A DNA stretch of 64,000 bases, from positions 227,138-291,137 of the forward strand of contig CAVTGY010000004.1 in assembly GCA_963734395.1 (NCBI GenBank), given 5' to 3'. Shown here one piece after another: positions 34,978 through 44,665 of this stretch. Position 1 is the first letter of the stretch. The number at the start of each line of letters is the position of its first letter. Under the pieces are notes generated by a model, which was not told the origin of the DNA, ran no database searches, and saw only the letters and a program-made list of their open reading frames with translations. This stretch comes from Bog-756 sp963734395 (lineage in GTDB: Bacteria; Actinomycetota; Acidimicrobiia; Acidimicrobiales; RAAP-2). The position numbers and the translations under genes were made by a program.

Positions 34978-35543
34978 GGATCCGGCCTTCGGATCACCTC
35001 GAGCGGCAGGGCGGGATACGGTCCGACTCCCGGGCGCCAACCTGCATCCAACTTCTGGTCGGCGATTCCGCCCTCGGACCATATGTGACAGGTGTCGTGC
35101 GCCCACGGGTTGCGTTTCCCGGTGATCAGCTCATCCGCCTCGCCCCGGCTGACCGCATGGGCCCGTTTCGAGGTGACCGCCTGGATGACCATGGGCCCGA
35201 GCGATCGGGCCAGCTGTTCGAGGTGGGTGCACCCTTTGGTTCCCCCGAACCGCGCCTGGACCTCACGCGTGTACCCCCGCGCCACACTGAGCCCGACCAG
35301 CCCGGCGAACGCCTGGACGATACCCGGGCACTCGCTGTGTGGGAACGCATGCATCTCGGCAGTCGCTTCGGTGATGGTCATGTTGTCGAGGCGCACCACC
35401 ACCCGAAGCTCCATGTCGTGGAGGACGAAGGTCTCGCCGTCGTCGGCCCACGGCCGGGTGTCCCGAAGTCTTCCGATCACCGAGAGGTGATCGTCGTTGT
35501 CGAACGCCTCGTAGTCGAGTGACCGTCGGTGAAGCGGAATCAT
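34974..35543 (-). CDS. DUF2889 family protein
   Basis: 189 residues matching DUF2889: RSLDYEAFDNDDHLSVIGRL at the start, TEATAEMHAFPHSECPGI, then GYTREVQARFGGTKGCTHLE and LARSLGPMVIQA. A conserved protein of unknown function in actinobacteria and proteobacteria, often near secreted or catabolic genes. It is the first gene of a two-gene minus-strand unit with the lipoprotein. Confidence 0.85.
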   Translation of the reverse strand: MIPLHRRSLDYEAFDNDDHLSVIGRLRDTRPWADDGETFVLHDMELRVVVRLDNMTITEATAEMHAFPHSECPGIVQAFAGLVGLSVARGYTREVQARFGGTKGCTHLEQLARSLGPMVIQAVTSKRAHAVSRGEADELITGKRNPWAHDTCHIWSEGGIADQKLDAGWRPGVGPYPALPLEVIRRPDP

Positions 35544-35772
35544 CGCGACCGAGCAGGGCGGTGCTGGTCATCCCCCGGTGCCCGCCCGTCTTCGGGGACG
35601 ACAGGTGGGTTGGTCCGGTCCGCTCGGACAGCTCCCGCATCGATCTCGACGATGGTCATGGCCCGATCATTGCCGGGCAAGCCCTCGGGTCCAAATCAGG
35701 TCACCGGGCCCCGTCCCCGGTCCCAACTGGTCACATGCGCGTAATTACGGTTATGTGATACCGTGGAACCGC

Positions 35773-35807
35773 AGGTTGACCGTGAGGTAACGGTTCACGG
35801 TCAACCT
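35773..35807. promoter_or_regulatory. Perfect 13-bp palindrome before MerR gene
   Basis: Left arm AGGTTGACCGTGA (35773-35785), spacer GGTAACGGT (9 bases), right arm TCACGGTCAACCT (35795-35807). The arms are exact complements. It ends 24 bases before the MerR start at 35831, so it lies in the promoter or leader and is a good candidate for autoregulation by that MerR-type protein. Confidence 0.75.
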
Positions 35808-35830
35808 CTGGATGAGGTGGAGGATTGTCA

Positions 35831-36377
35831 GTGCCAAAGCAAAAGGTCGACACGGTGCAGGTGTCACCCGGCAAAGAGCGAACGCCGGTGGCAGATGAGG
35901 GATTCAGGGGGGCGCAGGTTTGCGAACTCGTCGGCATCACCTATCGCCAGTTGGACTACTGGGCCCGCACCGACCTGCTGCGACCGTCGGTGGTCGATGC
36001 CACCGGTAGCGGCAGCCAGCGTCGGTACTCCTATAGCGATGTGCTCGAGCTCAAGGTGATCAAGCGGCTCCTCGACGCAGGGTTGAAACTGCAACAGGCG
36101 GCGCCGCGCCGTCGAATGCCTACGGGGCGAGCTCGGTGCTGACCTGGCTTCGTCGCAACTGGTGTTGATCGGAAACCGGTCGGTGCTCGCCCACTCCGAC
36201 GGCGACGTCGTCGATCTTCTGGCAGGGGGTCAAGGGGTGTTCAATATCCTGCCCCTCTCTGGCGTTGTTTCCGAGCTCGAAGCTGCAATCGTCGACATCG
36301 GTGGTACTTCTTCGTCTCCATCTCACCGCCATCCGGCCGCCGACTACTTGGCGTCCGCCGAGGCCGCCGAGCGTTGA
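35831..36377 (+). CDS. MerR-family regulator (Rv1828/Rv1830-like), one frameshift
   Basis: GTG 35831 follows GAGGTGGAGGA; a TTG six bases earlier is also possible. The DNA-binding part GFRGAQVCELVGITYRQLDY, WARTDLLRPS and SQRRYSYSDVLELKVIKRLL is in one frame to about 36100. There one extra base (GGCGGCGCCGCGCC where GGCGCGCC is expected) moves to the next frame, in which LVLIGNRSVLAHSDGDVV and LLAGGQGVFNILPLSG complete the typical C-terminal part. The full protein would be ~180 residues. In mycobacteria homologues control cell division and sit near glycine-cleavage genes, as here. Confidence 0.8.
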
Positions 36378-36772
36378 GTGCCGGGTTCGTCGGTGTCGAA
36401 TCGAATCCACTCGAGTCGGTGACTCGATTTGCCCACGAGTCCGAACGGCGGTTTGCGCGCATCCTCGACTTTTACGGGGTCGCATGGGAGTACGAACCAG
36501 TAGAGTTCGCGTTGGACTGGGGAGCGGACCGGCGACCGACATCTGGATTCCGGCCCGACTTCTGGCTACCAGAGCCGGGGCTTTTCGTCGAGCTGACCAC
36601 GCTCAATCAGAGGTTGGTGACCAAGAAGAACGGCAAGGTCCGCCGTATGGCACAGCTCTATCCAGATGTCAGAGTCACCGTCCTTTACCAGAGGGACACG
36701 CTGGCGCTCCTGGCCAAGTACGGCCTCGCCGGTGACGCCCGCACGGAGTTGGGCGCCGCCCGCACCGCCTGA
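36374..36772 (+). CDS. Small PD-(D/E)XK-like nuclease-fold protein
   Basis: 132 residues, with a TTG at 36374 overlapping the stop of the MerR gene (TTGA). The core TSGFRPDFWLPEPGLFVELTTLN has a PD...(D/E)xT pattern of a restriction-endonuclease-like fold, with FARILDFYGVAWEYEP before it and VRVTVLYQRD after it. Such domains are found in uncharacterised actinobacterial proteins. It stands between the MerR gene and gcvT with 25 bases to gcvT, so it may be in the gcv operon. Function unknown. Confidence 0.65.
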   Translation: MSAGFVGVESNPLESVTRFAHESERRFARILDFYGVAWEYEPVEFALDWGADRRPTSGFRPDFWLPEPGLFVELTTLNQRLVTKKNGKVRRMAQLYPDVRVTVLYQRDTLALLAKYGLAGDARTELGAARTA

Positions 36773-36797
36773 ACGTCGTCGCCGGTATCCTTTCGAC

Positions 36798-37926
36798 GTG
36801 GGCGACTCACCGACGGCACTCGGCGAACATCTCAATTCCGAGGCCGGGGGAGCGCTGCGGCACACTGCTCTGATCGACGCCCACCGCCGTCTGGGAGCCA
36901 AATTGGTGGGCTTTGGCGGATGGGAGATGCCGCTCGCCTACGGCGAGGGGACGCTCGCCGAACACCGGGCCTGCCGCCACGACGCGGTGATGTTCGACGT
37001 CAGCCACCTGGGCACGGTGCGGGTTGATGGGGATGGCGCCTTCGACTGCTTGCAGGCTGCCCTGTCCAACGACCTCCGCCGGGTTGATCCGGGTAGGGCG
37101 CAGTACACCCACCTGCTCGACGAGCAAGATGGTTCGGTGCTCGACGACATCATCGTCTGGTGGCTGTCCGAACAAGTCTTCGAGGTGATGCCCAATGCCT
37201 CCAACACTTCGCGGGTCCAAGGCGCCATTGGGGGAGAGGACACCACCGACTCCCGCTGCATCATCGCAGTACAAGGACCCCACGCGCGGGATCGATTGGC
37301 GACTGTCGCTCCGGATGCTGCGTCCGTGCGCCGCTTCTGCGTGCTCCCGTTCGAGTGGGAAGGAGTGCGCTGTGTCGCTGCTGGTACCGGCTACACCGGC
37401 GAGGATGGTGTCGAGTGTGCCATCCCTGCGGAGGCCGCCGACGGGCTGTGGACGGCCCTTCTCGCCGCCGGTGTGTCAGCCGGCGGGGCTGGGTGCCAGG
37501 GATACACTGCGACTGGAAGCAGCCTTTCCTCTGCACGGTCACGAGCTCGGTCCGGGGATCACCCCGTTGCAGGCTGGACTTGGTTGGGTGGTCGGCTGGG
37601 ACAAAGAGACGTTTCGAGGCCGTCAGGCGTTGATGGACGAGCGAGCGCGCGGCGTGGCCAGGCGACTGGTCGGGTTGGCCACCGCCGGTCGCCAACCCCC
37701 CAGGGAAGGCTCGAATGTGATGAAGGATCGACGGGTGGCCGGATCGATCACCAGCGGCAATTTCTCCCCCATGCTCGAACACGGCATTGCTCTTGCCTTC
37801 GTCGACTCCGAATTCGATCCCGACCTCGGCATGGTCTTCGACATCGATCAGAGGGGACGGACGCTTGAGGCTACCCTCGTCGAGACCCCCTTCACCGTGG
37901 CCGGCCAGTGGGCCAAGACCGGATGA
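36798..37926 (+). CDS. gcvT: Aminomethyltransferase GcvT (T protein), one frameshift
   Basis: T protein of the glycine cleavage system; transfers the aminomethyl carbon to tetrahydrofolate. GTG start at 36798. The N-terminal frame has LVGFGGWEMPLAY and HDAVMFDVSHLGTVRVDG. Near 37470 one extra base shifts the frame, and the next frame resumes with AGLGARDTLRLEAAFPLHGH and continues with QALMDERARGVARRLVGL and NFSPMLEHGIALAFV to the stop. Total length fits ~375 residues. The conserved residues are all present, so a base error is likely. Confidence 0.9.
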
Positions 37927-38007
37927 CGGTCGACATGGAGCCCGCCTAGGGCTTGGGTCCCCGGCGCAACGAGACAACCGTGAACAGCGACTTCGAGGAG
38001 TGGCCCG

Positions 38008-39357
38008 ATGGGCACCTACATCCCACATACCGATGACGAGGTGGCGAGCATGCTCGCCTTTCTCGGACTCTCCTCCGTCGATGAGCTCTTTGCGGTGGTC
38101 CCCGAAGCACTGAGGTTGCAGCGTGGACTCGAGCTCGCCGCCGGCACCGGCGAACCCGATGTCCTGGCGACCATGGACGTGTTCGCGGAACGAAACCGGG
38201 CTCGATCGGATCGCATGGTGTGCTTCGCCGGCGGGGGAGCCTACGACCACGAGACCCCATCGGTGACCCGCGTGCTGGCGGGCCGGTCCGAGTTCGTCAC
38301 CTCCTACACGCCGTATCAACCCGAGGTGGCCCAGGGAGTGTTGCAGGCCATTTTTGAATACCAGACCATGGTGGCCCGGCTGGCCGGACTACCGGTGGCC
38401 AATGCCTCGCTCTATGACGGGGGAAGCGCGGCGGTCGAGGCCGTCAACCTGGGCGTCGCCGCCTCCGGTCGGAGGACGGTCTGGGTTTCCGCCGGAATCC
38501 ATCCCCACTGGCGCCAGATGATCATCACCTGTGCGGCGGGAACCGGCCATCGGGTGCTCACGATTCCGCTGCACAACGGACTCACACGCTGGCCCGATCG
38601 CGAGCAGGAATCAAATGACGCTCCCGGAGTGGTAGTTGTCGGCTATCCGAATTACCTCGGTTGCATCGAGAACGTGGCCGCCGCACGTGAGCTGTGTGAC
38701 CGGACGGGAGCCCAATTGGTGGTGGGCGCCGATCCGGTGGCGGCCGGGATACTCAAGTCGGCAGGGGAATGGGGAGCCGACGTCGTGGTGGGGGAGGGCC
38801 AGGTGTTCGGCACAAGCCTCGGGTTCGGGGGTCCCTACCTCGGGCTGTTCGCCTGCGCTGCCGCCCACGTACGGCGATTGCCAGGTCGTCTGGTGGGGGA
38901 GACGACTGACGTCGAGGGAAGGCGGGCCTACGTCACCACCCTTCGAGCTCGCGAACAGGACATCCGGCGGGAGAAGGCCACCTCGAACGTCTGTACCAAC
39001 CAGACACTGATGGCGGTCACTGCAGCGATCCAGCTCGGATGGCTGGGCACCGGCGGACTGGCCGAGATGGCACGCCGCTGCGCACAGGCCACCCGGTACA
39101 CGCGCGATGCCCTGCTTGCCCTGGATCGAGTGGAGGCTTATGCCGATGCACCGGTAGTGCGGGAGTTCGCCATCCGCCTTCCGATCGAAGCATCGGTGGT
39201 GGTGGAGCGGATGGCCGATGCCGGTTTCCTTGCCGGCATCCCGCTCGGGGACCAGTTCGACAGCGGGGATCACGCACTCCTGGTAGCAGTCACCGAACGC
39301 CGGACCCGCGACGAGATCGATGCCTATGTCACCGCGCTGGCCAAGGCGGTGGCGTGA
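38008..39357 (+). CDS. gcvPA: Glycine dehydrogenase subunit 1 (GcvPA)
   Basis: 449 residues, ATG 38008 with GGAGTGG ahead. It is the N-terminal half of glycine decarboxylase (P protein), found as a separate chain in the two-subunit type. Blocks: YIPHTDDEVASMLAFLGL, FAGGGAYDHETPSVTRVL, YTPYQPEVAQGVLQ, FEYQTMVARLAGLPVANASL and SNVCTNQTLMAV. It lies 81 bases after gcvT and its stop overlaps the start of gcvPB (TGATG), so the three genes form an operon. Confidence 0.95.
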   Translation: MGTYIPHTDDEVASMLAFLGLSSVDELFAVVPEALRLQRGLELAAGTGEPDVLATMDVFAERNRARSDRMVCFAGGGAYDHETPSVTRVLAGRSEFVTSYTPYQPEVAQGVLQAIFEYQTMVARLAGLPVANASLYDGGSAAVEAVNLGVAASGRRTVWVSAGIHPHWRQMIITCAAGTGHRVLTIPLHNGLTRWPDREQESNDAPGVVVVGYPNYLGCIENVAAARELCDRTGAQLVVGADPVAAGILKSAGEWGADVVVGEGQVFGTSLGFGGPYLGLFACAAAHVRRLPGRLVGETTDVEGRRAYVTTLRAREQDIRREKATSNVCTNQTLMAVTAAIQLGWLGTGGLAEMARRCAQATRYTRDALLALDRVEAYADAPVVREFAIRLPIEASVVVERMADAGFLAGIPLGDQFDSGDHALLVAVTERRTRDEIDAYVTALAKAVA

Positions 39358-40901
39358 TGACCGAGCGCACTGCATCCCCATCCGGCGGGGCTCCCGGGGG
39401 CAAGGCCGACAGCGCACCTCTCCTGGGCAAGGCGATCGAGCCCACGCTGTTCGAGCTCTCTCATCCTGGAAGGGAGGCCTGGTCGTTTCGCACAACCGGG
39501 ATCCCCGAGCTTCCGGTCGAGCAGCTCGTTCCGGAAGAACACCTCCGTCGTGACCCACTCAACCTGGCCGAGGTGTCCGAGCGCGATCTGGTGGCCCACT
39601 TCACCCGACTGTCCCACCGGCAGTTCTCGGTGGATCTCGGGGCGTACCCCCTAGGTTCGTGCACCATGAAGTACAACCCGAAGATGTGTGACGCCGTGGC
39701 CGCGCTGCCCGGTCTGGCCGGGGTCCATCCGGCGGCACCGGCGTCGCTCACCCAGGGCTGGCTGGGACTGATGGTAGAGCTGGAACACGCGCTCTGTGAG
39801 ATCACCGGCATGGCCGCAGCCACGCTCCAGCCCGCTGCCGGGGCTGCCGGTGAGTTGACCGGACTGCTGCTGATGCGAGCGTGGCACGCTGCGCAGGGTT
39901 CTGAGCGTCACAAGGTGATCATCCCCGATTCGGCACATGGCACCAATCCGGCATCGGTCACCCTGGCCGGCTACGAGGCGGTCACCGTGCCGAGTGATGC
40001 GCGTGGTTGTGTGGACATGGCCGCCCTGGCCACGGTGCTGGACGAGGATGTCGCCGGGATCATGCTGACCAACCCGAACACCCTGGGCCTCTTCGAAGAG
40101 GACATCGCTGCCATCGCCACCGCAGTGCACCAAGTCGGGGGCCTGCTCTATTACGACGGTGCCAATCTCAACGCCATACTCGGGGTGGTGCGCCCCGGCG
40201 ACATGGGATTCGACATCGTGCACATGAACCTTCACAAAACCTTCGCCACTCCCCACGGAGGGGGAGGCCCCGGTGCCGGCCCGGTGGCCGTATCCGAGCG
40301 ACTGGTTCCGTTCTTACCCGGCCCTCGGGCTGTGCGGGTCGAGTCGGACCAGCAAGCGCCAGTCTACGAATGGGCGACACCGCCGAGATCGATCGGAAGA
40401 ATGCACACATGGCACGGCAACTCGTTGGTTCTGGCCCGGGCCCTGGCCTACATCTTGGGTAACGGAGGGGACGGCTTGCGGAGGATCGCCGAGACGGCCG
40501 TGCTCAACGCCAATTGGCTCCGTCGACGACTCACCGGAACCTACGACGTACCCTTCGACCGGCCCTGCATGCACGAGGTGGTGCTGTCGGTGCAATCGAT
40601 CAAGCAGGCCCACGGGGTGCGGGCCCTCGATGTGGCAAAGCGACTGTTGGAGGAGGGCTTTCACTCACCGACCGTCTACTTTCCTCTCATCGTCGATGAG
40701 GCCCTGATGATCGAGCCCACCGAGACAGAGAGTCCCCAGACCCTCGAGGCTCTGGCCGTATCACTCGAACGCATCGCCGCAGAGGCCGACGCCCAACCGG
40801 ATGGGTGGTTGGCCGAATTCCCACGCCACACACCGGTCCGACGGGTGGACGAGGCAAAGGCGGCCCGCACTTTGATCCCCACATTCGACGCCAGGACCTG
40901 A
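39357..40901 (+). CDS. gcvPB: Glycine dehydrogenase subunit 2 (GcvPB)
   Basis: 514 residues; ATG 39357 overlaps the gcvPA stop. It carries the PLP site: the Lys is in HMNLHKTFATPHGG, followed by the glycine loop GGPGAGPVAV. Upstream are YPLGSCTMKYNPKMCD, GTNPASV and NPNTLG. The subunit decarboxylates glycine and transfers the aminomethyl group to lipoylated GcvH, which is not in this window. Split P protein is not usual in most actinobacteria, which have one chain. Confidence 0.95.
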   Translation: MTERTASPSGGAPGGKADSAPLLGKAIEPTLFELSHPGREAWSFRTTGIPELPVEQLVPEEHLRRDPLNLAEVSERDLVAHFTRLSHRQFSVDLGAYPLGSCTMKYNPKMCDAVAALPGLAGVHPAAPASLTQGWLGLMVELEHALCEITGMAAATLQPAAGAAGELTGLLLMRAWHAAQGSERHKVIIPDSAHGTNPASVTLAGYEAVTVPSDARGCVDMAALATVLDEDVAGIMLTNPNTLGLFEEDIAAIATAVHQVGGLLYYDGANLNAILGVVRPGDMGFDIVHMNLHKTFATPHGGGGPGAGPVAVSERLVPFLPGPRAVRVESDQQAPVYEWATPPRSIGRMHTWHGNSLVLARALAYILGNGGDGLRRIAETAVLNANWLRRRLTGTYDVPFDRPCMHEVVLSVQSIKQAHGVRALDVAKRLLEEGFHSPTVYFPLIVDEALMIEPTETESPQTLEALAVSLERIAAEADAQPDGWLAEFPRHTPVRRVDEAKAARTLIPTFDART

Positions 40902-40934
40902 TCGACGGGTATCGCCGATCGGCTTCCTGCGGAC

Positions 40935-41699
40935 CTAGTCCAGAAGGTCCGGCTGCTCCCGCACGATGCGATCGAACAGAGGTTGGAAGCTGAACCATCC
41001 GGCCAGATGTGATCCGACCTGGCGGCCGGTCAACTGTGCCATCTCTGAGTCGATCAGGACCGGCGTGCCCGCCGAGGAGGCCAGGATCTGCGCTTGACAC
41101 GACCGTTCCATGGAGATGAACCACCACACCGCCTCGTCGACCGATTGGCCCACGGTGAGTAGGCCGTGATTGCGGAGGATGGCCGCCTTGTTGTCGCTCA
41201 AGGCGTGGGCGATGCGCTTTCCCTCTTCGATGTCGAGGACAACGCCGGTGTAGTCGTCGAACACGGCGTGATCCTCGTAGAACGCACAAACGTCCTGGGT
41301 GATCGGATCCAAGGTGCGTCCGAGGGCAGACCACGATTTCCCGTAGATCGAGTGGGCATGCGCCGCTGCCACCACGTCGGGGCGGGCGGCGTGGATCTGT
41401 GAGTGGATGGCGAAGGCGGCATCATTTACCCCCATGTCACCCTCCACTACCTCTCCGTGGTCATTGACCAGAATGAGGTCAGACACCCGGATGTGCCCGA
41501 AATGCATACCGAAGGGATTGACCCAGAAGTGGTCGAGTCGCTCGGGATCACGAGCGGTGATATGCCCGGCGACTCCCTCGTCGAACCCGAACTTGGAAAA
41601 GAGCCGGAACCCTGCCGCCAGGCGCTGCTTCCGATGCAGGCGCTCCTGATCGGGAGAGTCGAATACCATGGTCGACGGGAGCTTCACGATCTCGGGCAT
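40935..41699 (-). CDS. Class II aldolase/adducin family protein
   Basis: 254 residues. ATG 41699 is preceded by CGAGGAGGAGAC; 30 bases further up is a weaker alternative. Fold signs: FDEGVAGHITARDPERLDHF, AHAHSIYGKSWSALGRTLDP with the zinc His pair (HAHS), and RNHGLLTVGQSVDEA with the third His. Members are sugar-phosphate aldolases or epimerases, or scaffolding homologues. It is convergent with the gcv operon, 33 bases apart. Substrate unknown. Confidence 0.85.
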   Translation of the reverse strand: MPEIVKLPSTMVFDSPDQERLHRKQRLAAGFRLFSKFGFDEGVAGHITARDPERLDHFWVNPFGMHFGHIRVSDLILVNDHGEVVEGDMGVNDAAFAIHSQIHAARPDVVAAAHAHSIYGKSWSALGRTLDPITQDVCAFYEDHAVFDDYTGVVLDIEEGKRIAHALSDNKAAILRNHGLLTVGQSVDEAVWWFISMERSCQAQILASSAGTPVLIDSEMAQLTGRQVGSHLAGWFSFQPLFDRIVREQPDLLD

Positions 41700-42224
41700 T
41701 GTCTCCTCCTCGGGCTCATTCACACCCACAGGATGTGCGGCCGATAGTTGCCTCTCCGCATACTACGCGTTGGCACCCACCAGGGCGTCGGCAACCGTGG
41801 GGCTGCGTTGCGGACCGATCCGGGGTGGCCAACCGACCGTTCGGGCTGCCGCCATCGGCCCCGGCACCCCCGATTCCTCCTCTGACCAAGAATTTCGGAA
41901 TTCTTCCTAGAGCTCGCCCCCTCAACGTGTCGATACCGCAAGGCCGGGTCTGTCGAGCGAGGAATCCGCATACCGCCAAACGCCGTCCATGCTCCAGACC
42001 CGGCACTTTTTTGGCGGCTGAGCGAGCCCGCCGTGCGGCGCTGGCCCACCTGATCCCTGGGTAAAGGGGTGCCGAGCTACCTCCACGGTCCATGGCCGCT
42101 GGTACCTGGTGGTGTTTGCGCTCGTCTGACCTGGGCCATTCCGCTCGCATTGGGCTGGATTGGGTGCTAGGCAGGGGGGAGTGGGGGGCTCTGAATCGTG
42201 GCTGGTGCACTCGGGGGTGACCAA

Positions 42225-42914
42225 ATGGTGAGCAAACGAAGCATGCAGGTGGCGGCGGGGGTCGGGGTGGTTGTGGCGGCCTTGTCCATCGGATCGACAG
42301 GAGTCGCCGCTGCCATGGGAGCCAACCCGGCTGACCCCACGGTCTCCTCCTTCGCCGCGACACCCCCTTCGCTCGGTTCCTCCGGCGGTGCCGTCACCTT
42401 GTCGGCCGACATCACCAATGCCACCAGCTGCACCTTTACCTCCAAGAAGCCGATCGCCGGACTGCCTGCCACGCTCCCGTGTTCTAACGGCACCATCAAC
42501 CAGAACGTAACCGTGCCCGCCAACACCAAGATGAGCACAACCACCTACAAGATCAAGCTGGCCGTCACCGGGATCAAAACGGTGAACGCGAAGACTGAAG
42601 TGACGGTCGCATCCGGCTACCACGTATTTGCCGGTGCACAATGGACCCTTCAGAGGTACATCTACCCAGCGAATCTCTACGTCGGTTGCACAGTCCAAAC
42701 GTTTTCGTATGGCCATCGGTGGAGCGACGATGCCGGGGGTTCAGGGCGCTATACCGGAGGAGCACAGTCCATCGCCGAACCGCTCAGACCAGTCGGTCCT
42801 GGACTCATGGGAACTTGGAACAGCGTCACCAACGATTACGTCGGATACATCTACGTTGGAGCGAGGCCGGCCTACTCGTTCACGCTGTCTCCGGGTGCAA
42901 CGCCGGGTTGTTAG
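42225..42914 (+). CDS. Secreted hypothetical protein with Ig-like region
   Basis: 229 residues. ATG 42225 is preferred over GTG 42198 because of the GGGGGTGA site and the following signal peptide (MQVAAGVGVVVAALSIGSTG, residues ~6-30). Residues ~40-130 resemble a bacterial Ig-like strand region (TLSADITNATSCTFTSKKPI ... AVTGIKTVNAKTEVTV). The C-terminal half has Tyr, Gly and Cys but no known domain. An exported surface protein of unknown role, with no operon partner. Confidence 0.65.
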   Translation: MVSKRSMQVAAGVGVVVAALSIGSTGVAAAMGANPADPTVSSFAATPPSLGSSGGAVTLSADITNATSCTFTSKKPIAGLPATLPCSNGTINQNVTVPANTKMSTTTYKIKLAVTGIKTVNAKTEVTVASGYHVFAGAQWTLQRYIYPANLYVGCTVQTFSYGHRWSDDAGGSGRYTGGAQSIAEPLRPVGPGLMGTWNSVTNDYVGYIYVGARPAYSFTLSPGATPGC

Positions 42915-43772
42915 CAGGCCGCAGCATCAGCTTTCGCCCGTCTGAAACGACAGGGCCGGTGGGATGATGCCCTTGAGTCCCTGGACGGGTCATTTGCGTT
43001 CGGCTCCGGGGGTCCCAGCACGGACTGAGACTTTGCGTTACTTGACATAATATGCATTATCGGCGTTTTGCCCGGAGTCGCACTGCGGCCATTCCCCGTG
43101 CTCCGTAGACGATAATTAGGGCACTGACTTACTTGTCACACCCGACCCGATCAGGCGTTTCTCATCTGGTAGGAACGCAATCAGGCCGGCGACGCCGGTT
43201 GATGGCGTTCAACCCAAGTGCAAAAGGCTGCCAGCGCTGCCCATTGACTGATAAGCCACGATTCTCACCCCCTTTTACCGGAATGACACGACTGTAGTTA
43301 CCGGTCAAAAGGCGATGTGTAACTTGACCAAACCCACAGGCATGAATCCCCGATGATTACGGAATCGACAATTGGGCATGGTCAAGTAGCCAGGTCCGAC
43401 GGTGTGGTTTGCCCGGGGCGGCGGGCCTGGCACTGTTTAGAGCCCGTATTCGCGGGGTATAGCCCCATCCAGTCGTCTGGCCCGTCGAGTGGGGATCCGC
43501 CGCCCTGCTCCGGGTCTGACGCCTGGCCCTCGGGACAACCTGCCGCCCTCTCAGCAGAGGGCCGTACCCTGACGGAATGGCGGAGTTCCCCGGCGTCGCA
43601 TATGGGTTCGGGGGAATCGACCGGACCCGGCGGCACCTGGTCAGCCCCTTTTGGGTCGCCGAACTGGCGCTATAGCGGCTCGGAACTGCGTCGGCTTGGC
43701 GGCCGTGTCAGGCGAATCCGTCGCAAGGACGTCGAGTGGGTTGGCCGGCGTGGAGCCGCTGCCCGGCGGCGA
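42915..43772. other. No gene seen; relatively A+T-rich gap
   Basis: About 860 bases with no convincing gene. A plus-strand frame (43353-44090) is mostly antisense to the nitroreductase-like gene and is not protein-like. Around 43030-43150 the composition falls in G+C (TTGACATAATATGCATTATC), a possible promoter-like stretch. It could also be a lost insertion. Confidence 0.5.
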
Positions 43773-44186
43773 TTAGCTGGGGTCGAGGGCGACTACCGGG
43801 ATGACCCGGTCTGCCTTGGCCTGGTACTCGGCGAACCCGGGATACCGTCTGGCCTGCTCGGCGTAAATGCGGCTCCGCTCGCCTTCTTCGATCGGTGTGG
43901 CCACGACCTCGACGGCCTCCGAACCCACCTCTATCGAAGCTTTCGGGTTTTCCACCAGGTTGTAGTACCAATCGGGGTTGGACGGCGCACCTCCCTTGGA
44001 CGCGAAGATGTAGCGCCGACCCCCTTCCTCCAGGTACATCAGCGGGTTGACCCGGGCCTTCCCCGACTTGGCTCCCACGGTGGTGAGTAGCAGCAATGGC
44101 GCACCCTCGAAGTTCCCACCCACCTTGCCCTCGTTGGCCCGGAACTCGTCGATGATCCCGGCATTGAAATCACCCATGTCAGCCAT
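43773..44186 (-). CDS. Deazaflavin (F420)-dependent nitroreductase family protein
   Basis: 137 residues (ATG 44186). Ddn/DUF385-type split barrel: GGNFEGAPLLLLTTVGAKSG, VNPLMYLEEGGRRYIFASKG, APSNPDWYYNLVENPKASIE and GSEAVEVVATPI. These bind F420 and reduce quinones, nitro compounds or similar acceptors. The motif KSGKxRxxPL is typical. The presence of this family fits an actinobacterium with F420. Stand-alone. Confidence 0.9.
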   Translation of the reverse strand: MADMGDFNAGIIDEFRANEGKVGGNFEGAPLLLLTTVGAKSGKARVNPLMYLEEGGRRYIFASKGGAPSNPDWYYNLVENPKASIEVGSEAVEVVATPIEEGERSRIYAEQARRYPGFAEYQAKADRVIPVVALDPS

Positions 44187-44397
44187 ACCTGTTCTCCGAT
44201 CATCCCTGGTGCGTCCGTTACCCACACCCCACTCGGAATAGAAGGGGAATGGGCCCGCAGCCAGTCTAGGAAAGCGGGGCAGAAACGTGACCCACGGAAC
44301 CCGGGCCGATGTGCCAAGTACGTTGGCTGGCCGTCACCGGGAACCTATGGAGCCATCGAGCCCCGGTCCGGCAGTATTCTTGGGGGTGGAGCTGGCT

Positions 44398-44637
44398 ATG
44401 GAATTCGACCTGGAGTATCCCGAAGCCGACGACGAGGACACCTTCTTCCGCACCTGCGGCAGATGTGGTTCCCGCACCTCGCCCCGGTGGTCGGAGTCCG
44501 CCTGTCTGGAGGAGGCTCGTCGCTATGGATGGCGACGAGTGGCTGCCTCCGATCGCCCCGGTGCTCGCCGGATGGATCTCTGTGGCCGCTGCGCCCAACA
44601 GGCGGGCCTCGGTCCTCCCCTGGCCCGCTGGGGTTGA
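44398..44637 (+). CDS. Small protein with two CxxC pairs
   Basis: 79 residues; ATG 44398 with GGGGGTGGAG ahead. Acidic start (EFDLEYPEADDEDTFF), then RTCGRCGSRTSPRWSE and DLCGRCAQQAGL, which give a zinc-ribbon-like site. An earlier in-frame start (44287) has no site. The gene is short and without a named family, but the Shine-Dalgarno and cysteine pattern make it plausible. Confidence 0.5.
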   Translation: MEFDLEYPEADDEDTFFRTCGRCGSRTSPRWSESACLEEARRYGWRRVAASDRPGARRMDLCGRCAQQAGLGPPLARWG

Positions 44638-44665
44638 CCACCTGTTGTTGTCGTGTGCCCGCCGG

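Noticed and set aside
36773..36797. Glycine riboswitch before gcvT
   Set aside because: Only 25 bases separate gcvT from the previous gene, far too short for this riboswitch.
37460..37500. Programmed frameshift in gcvT
   Set aside because: No slippery heptamer or structure is evident, and many other conserved genes show similar indels, so an error is more likely.
43353..44090. 245-codon plus-strand frame
   Set aside because: Mostly antisense to the Ddn-type gene, with no domain or Shine-Dalgarno.
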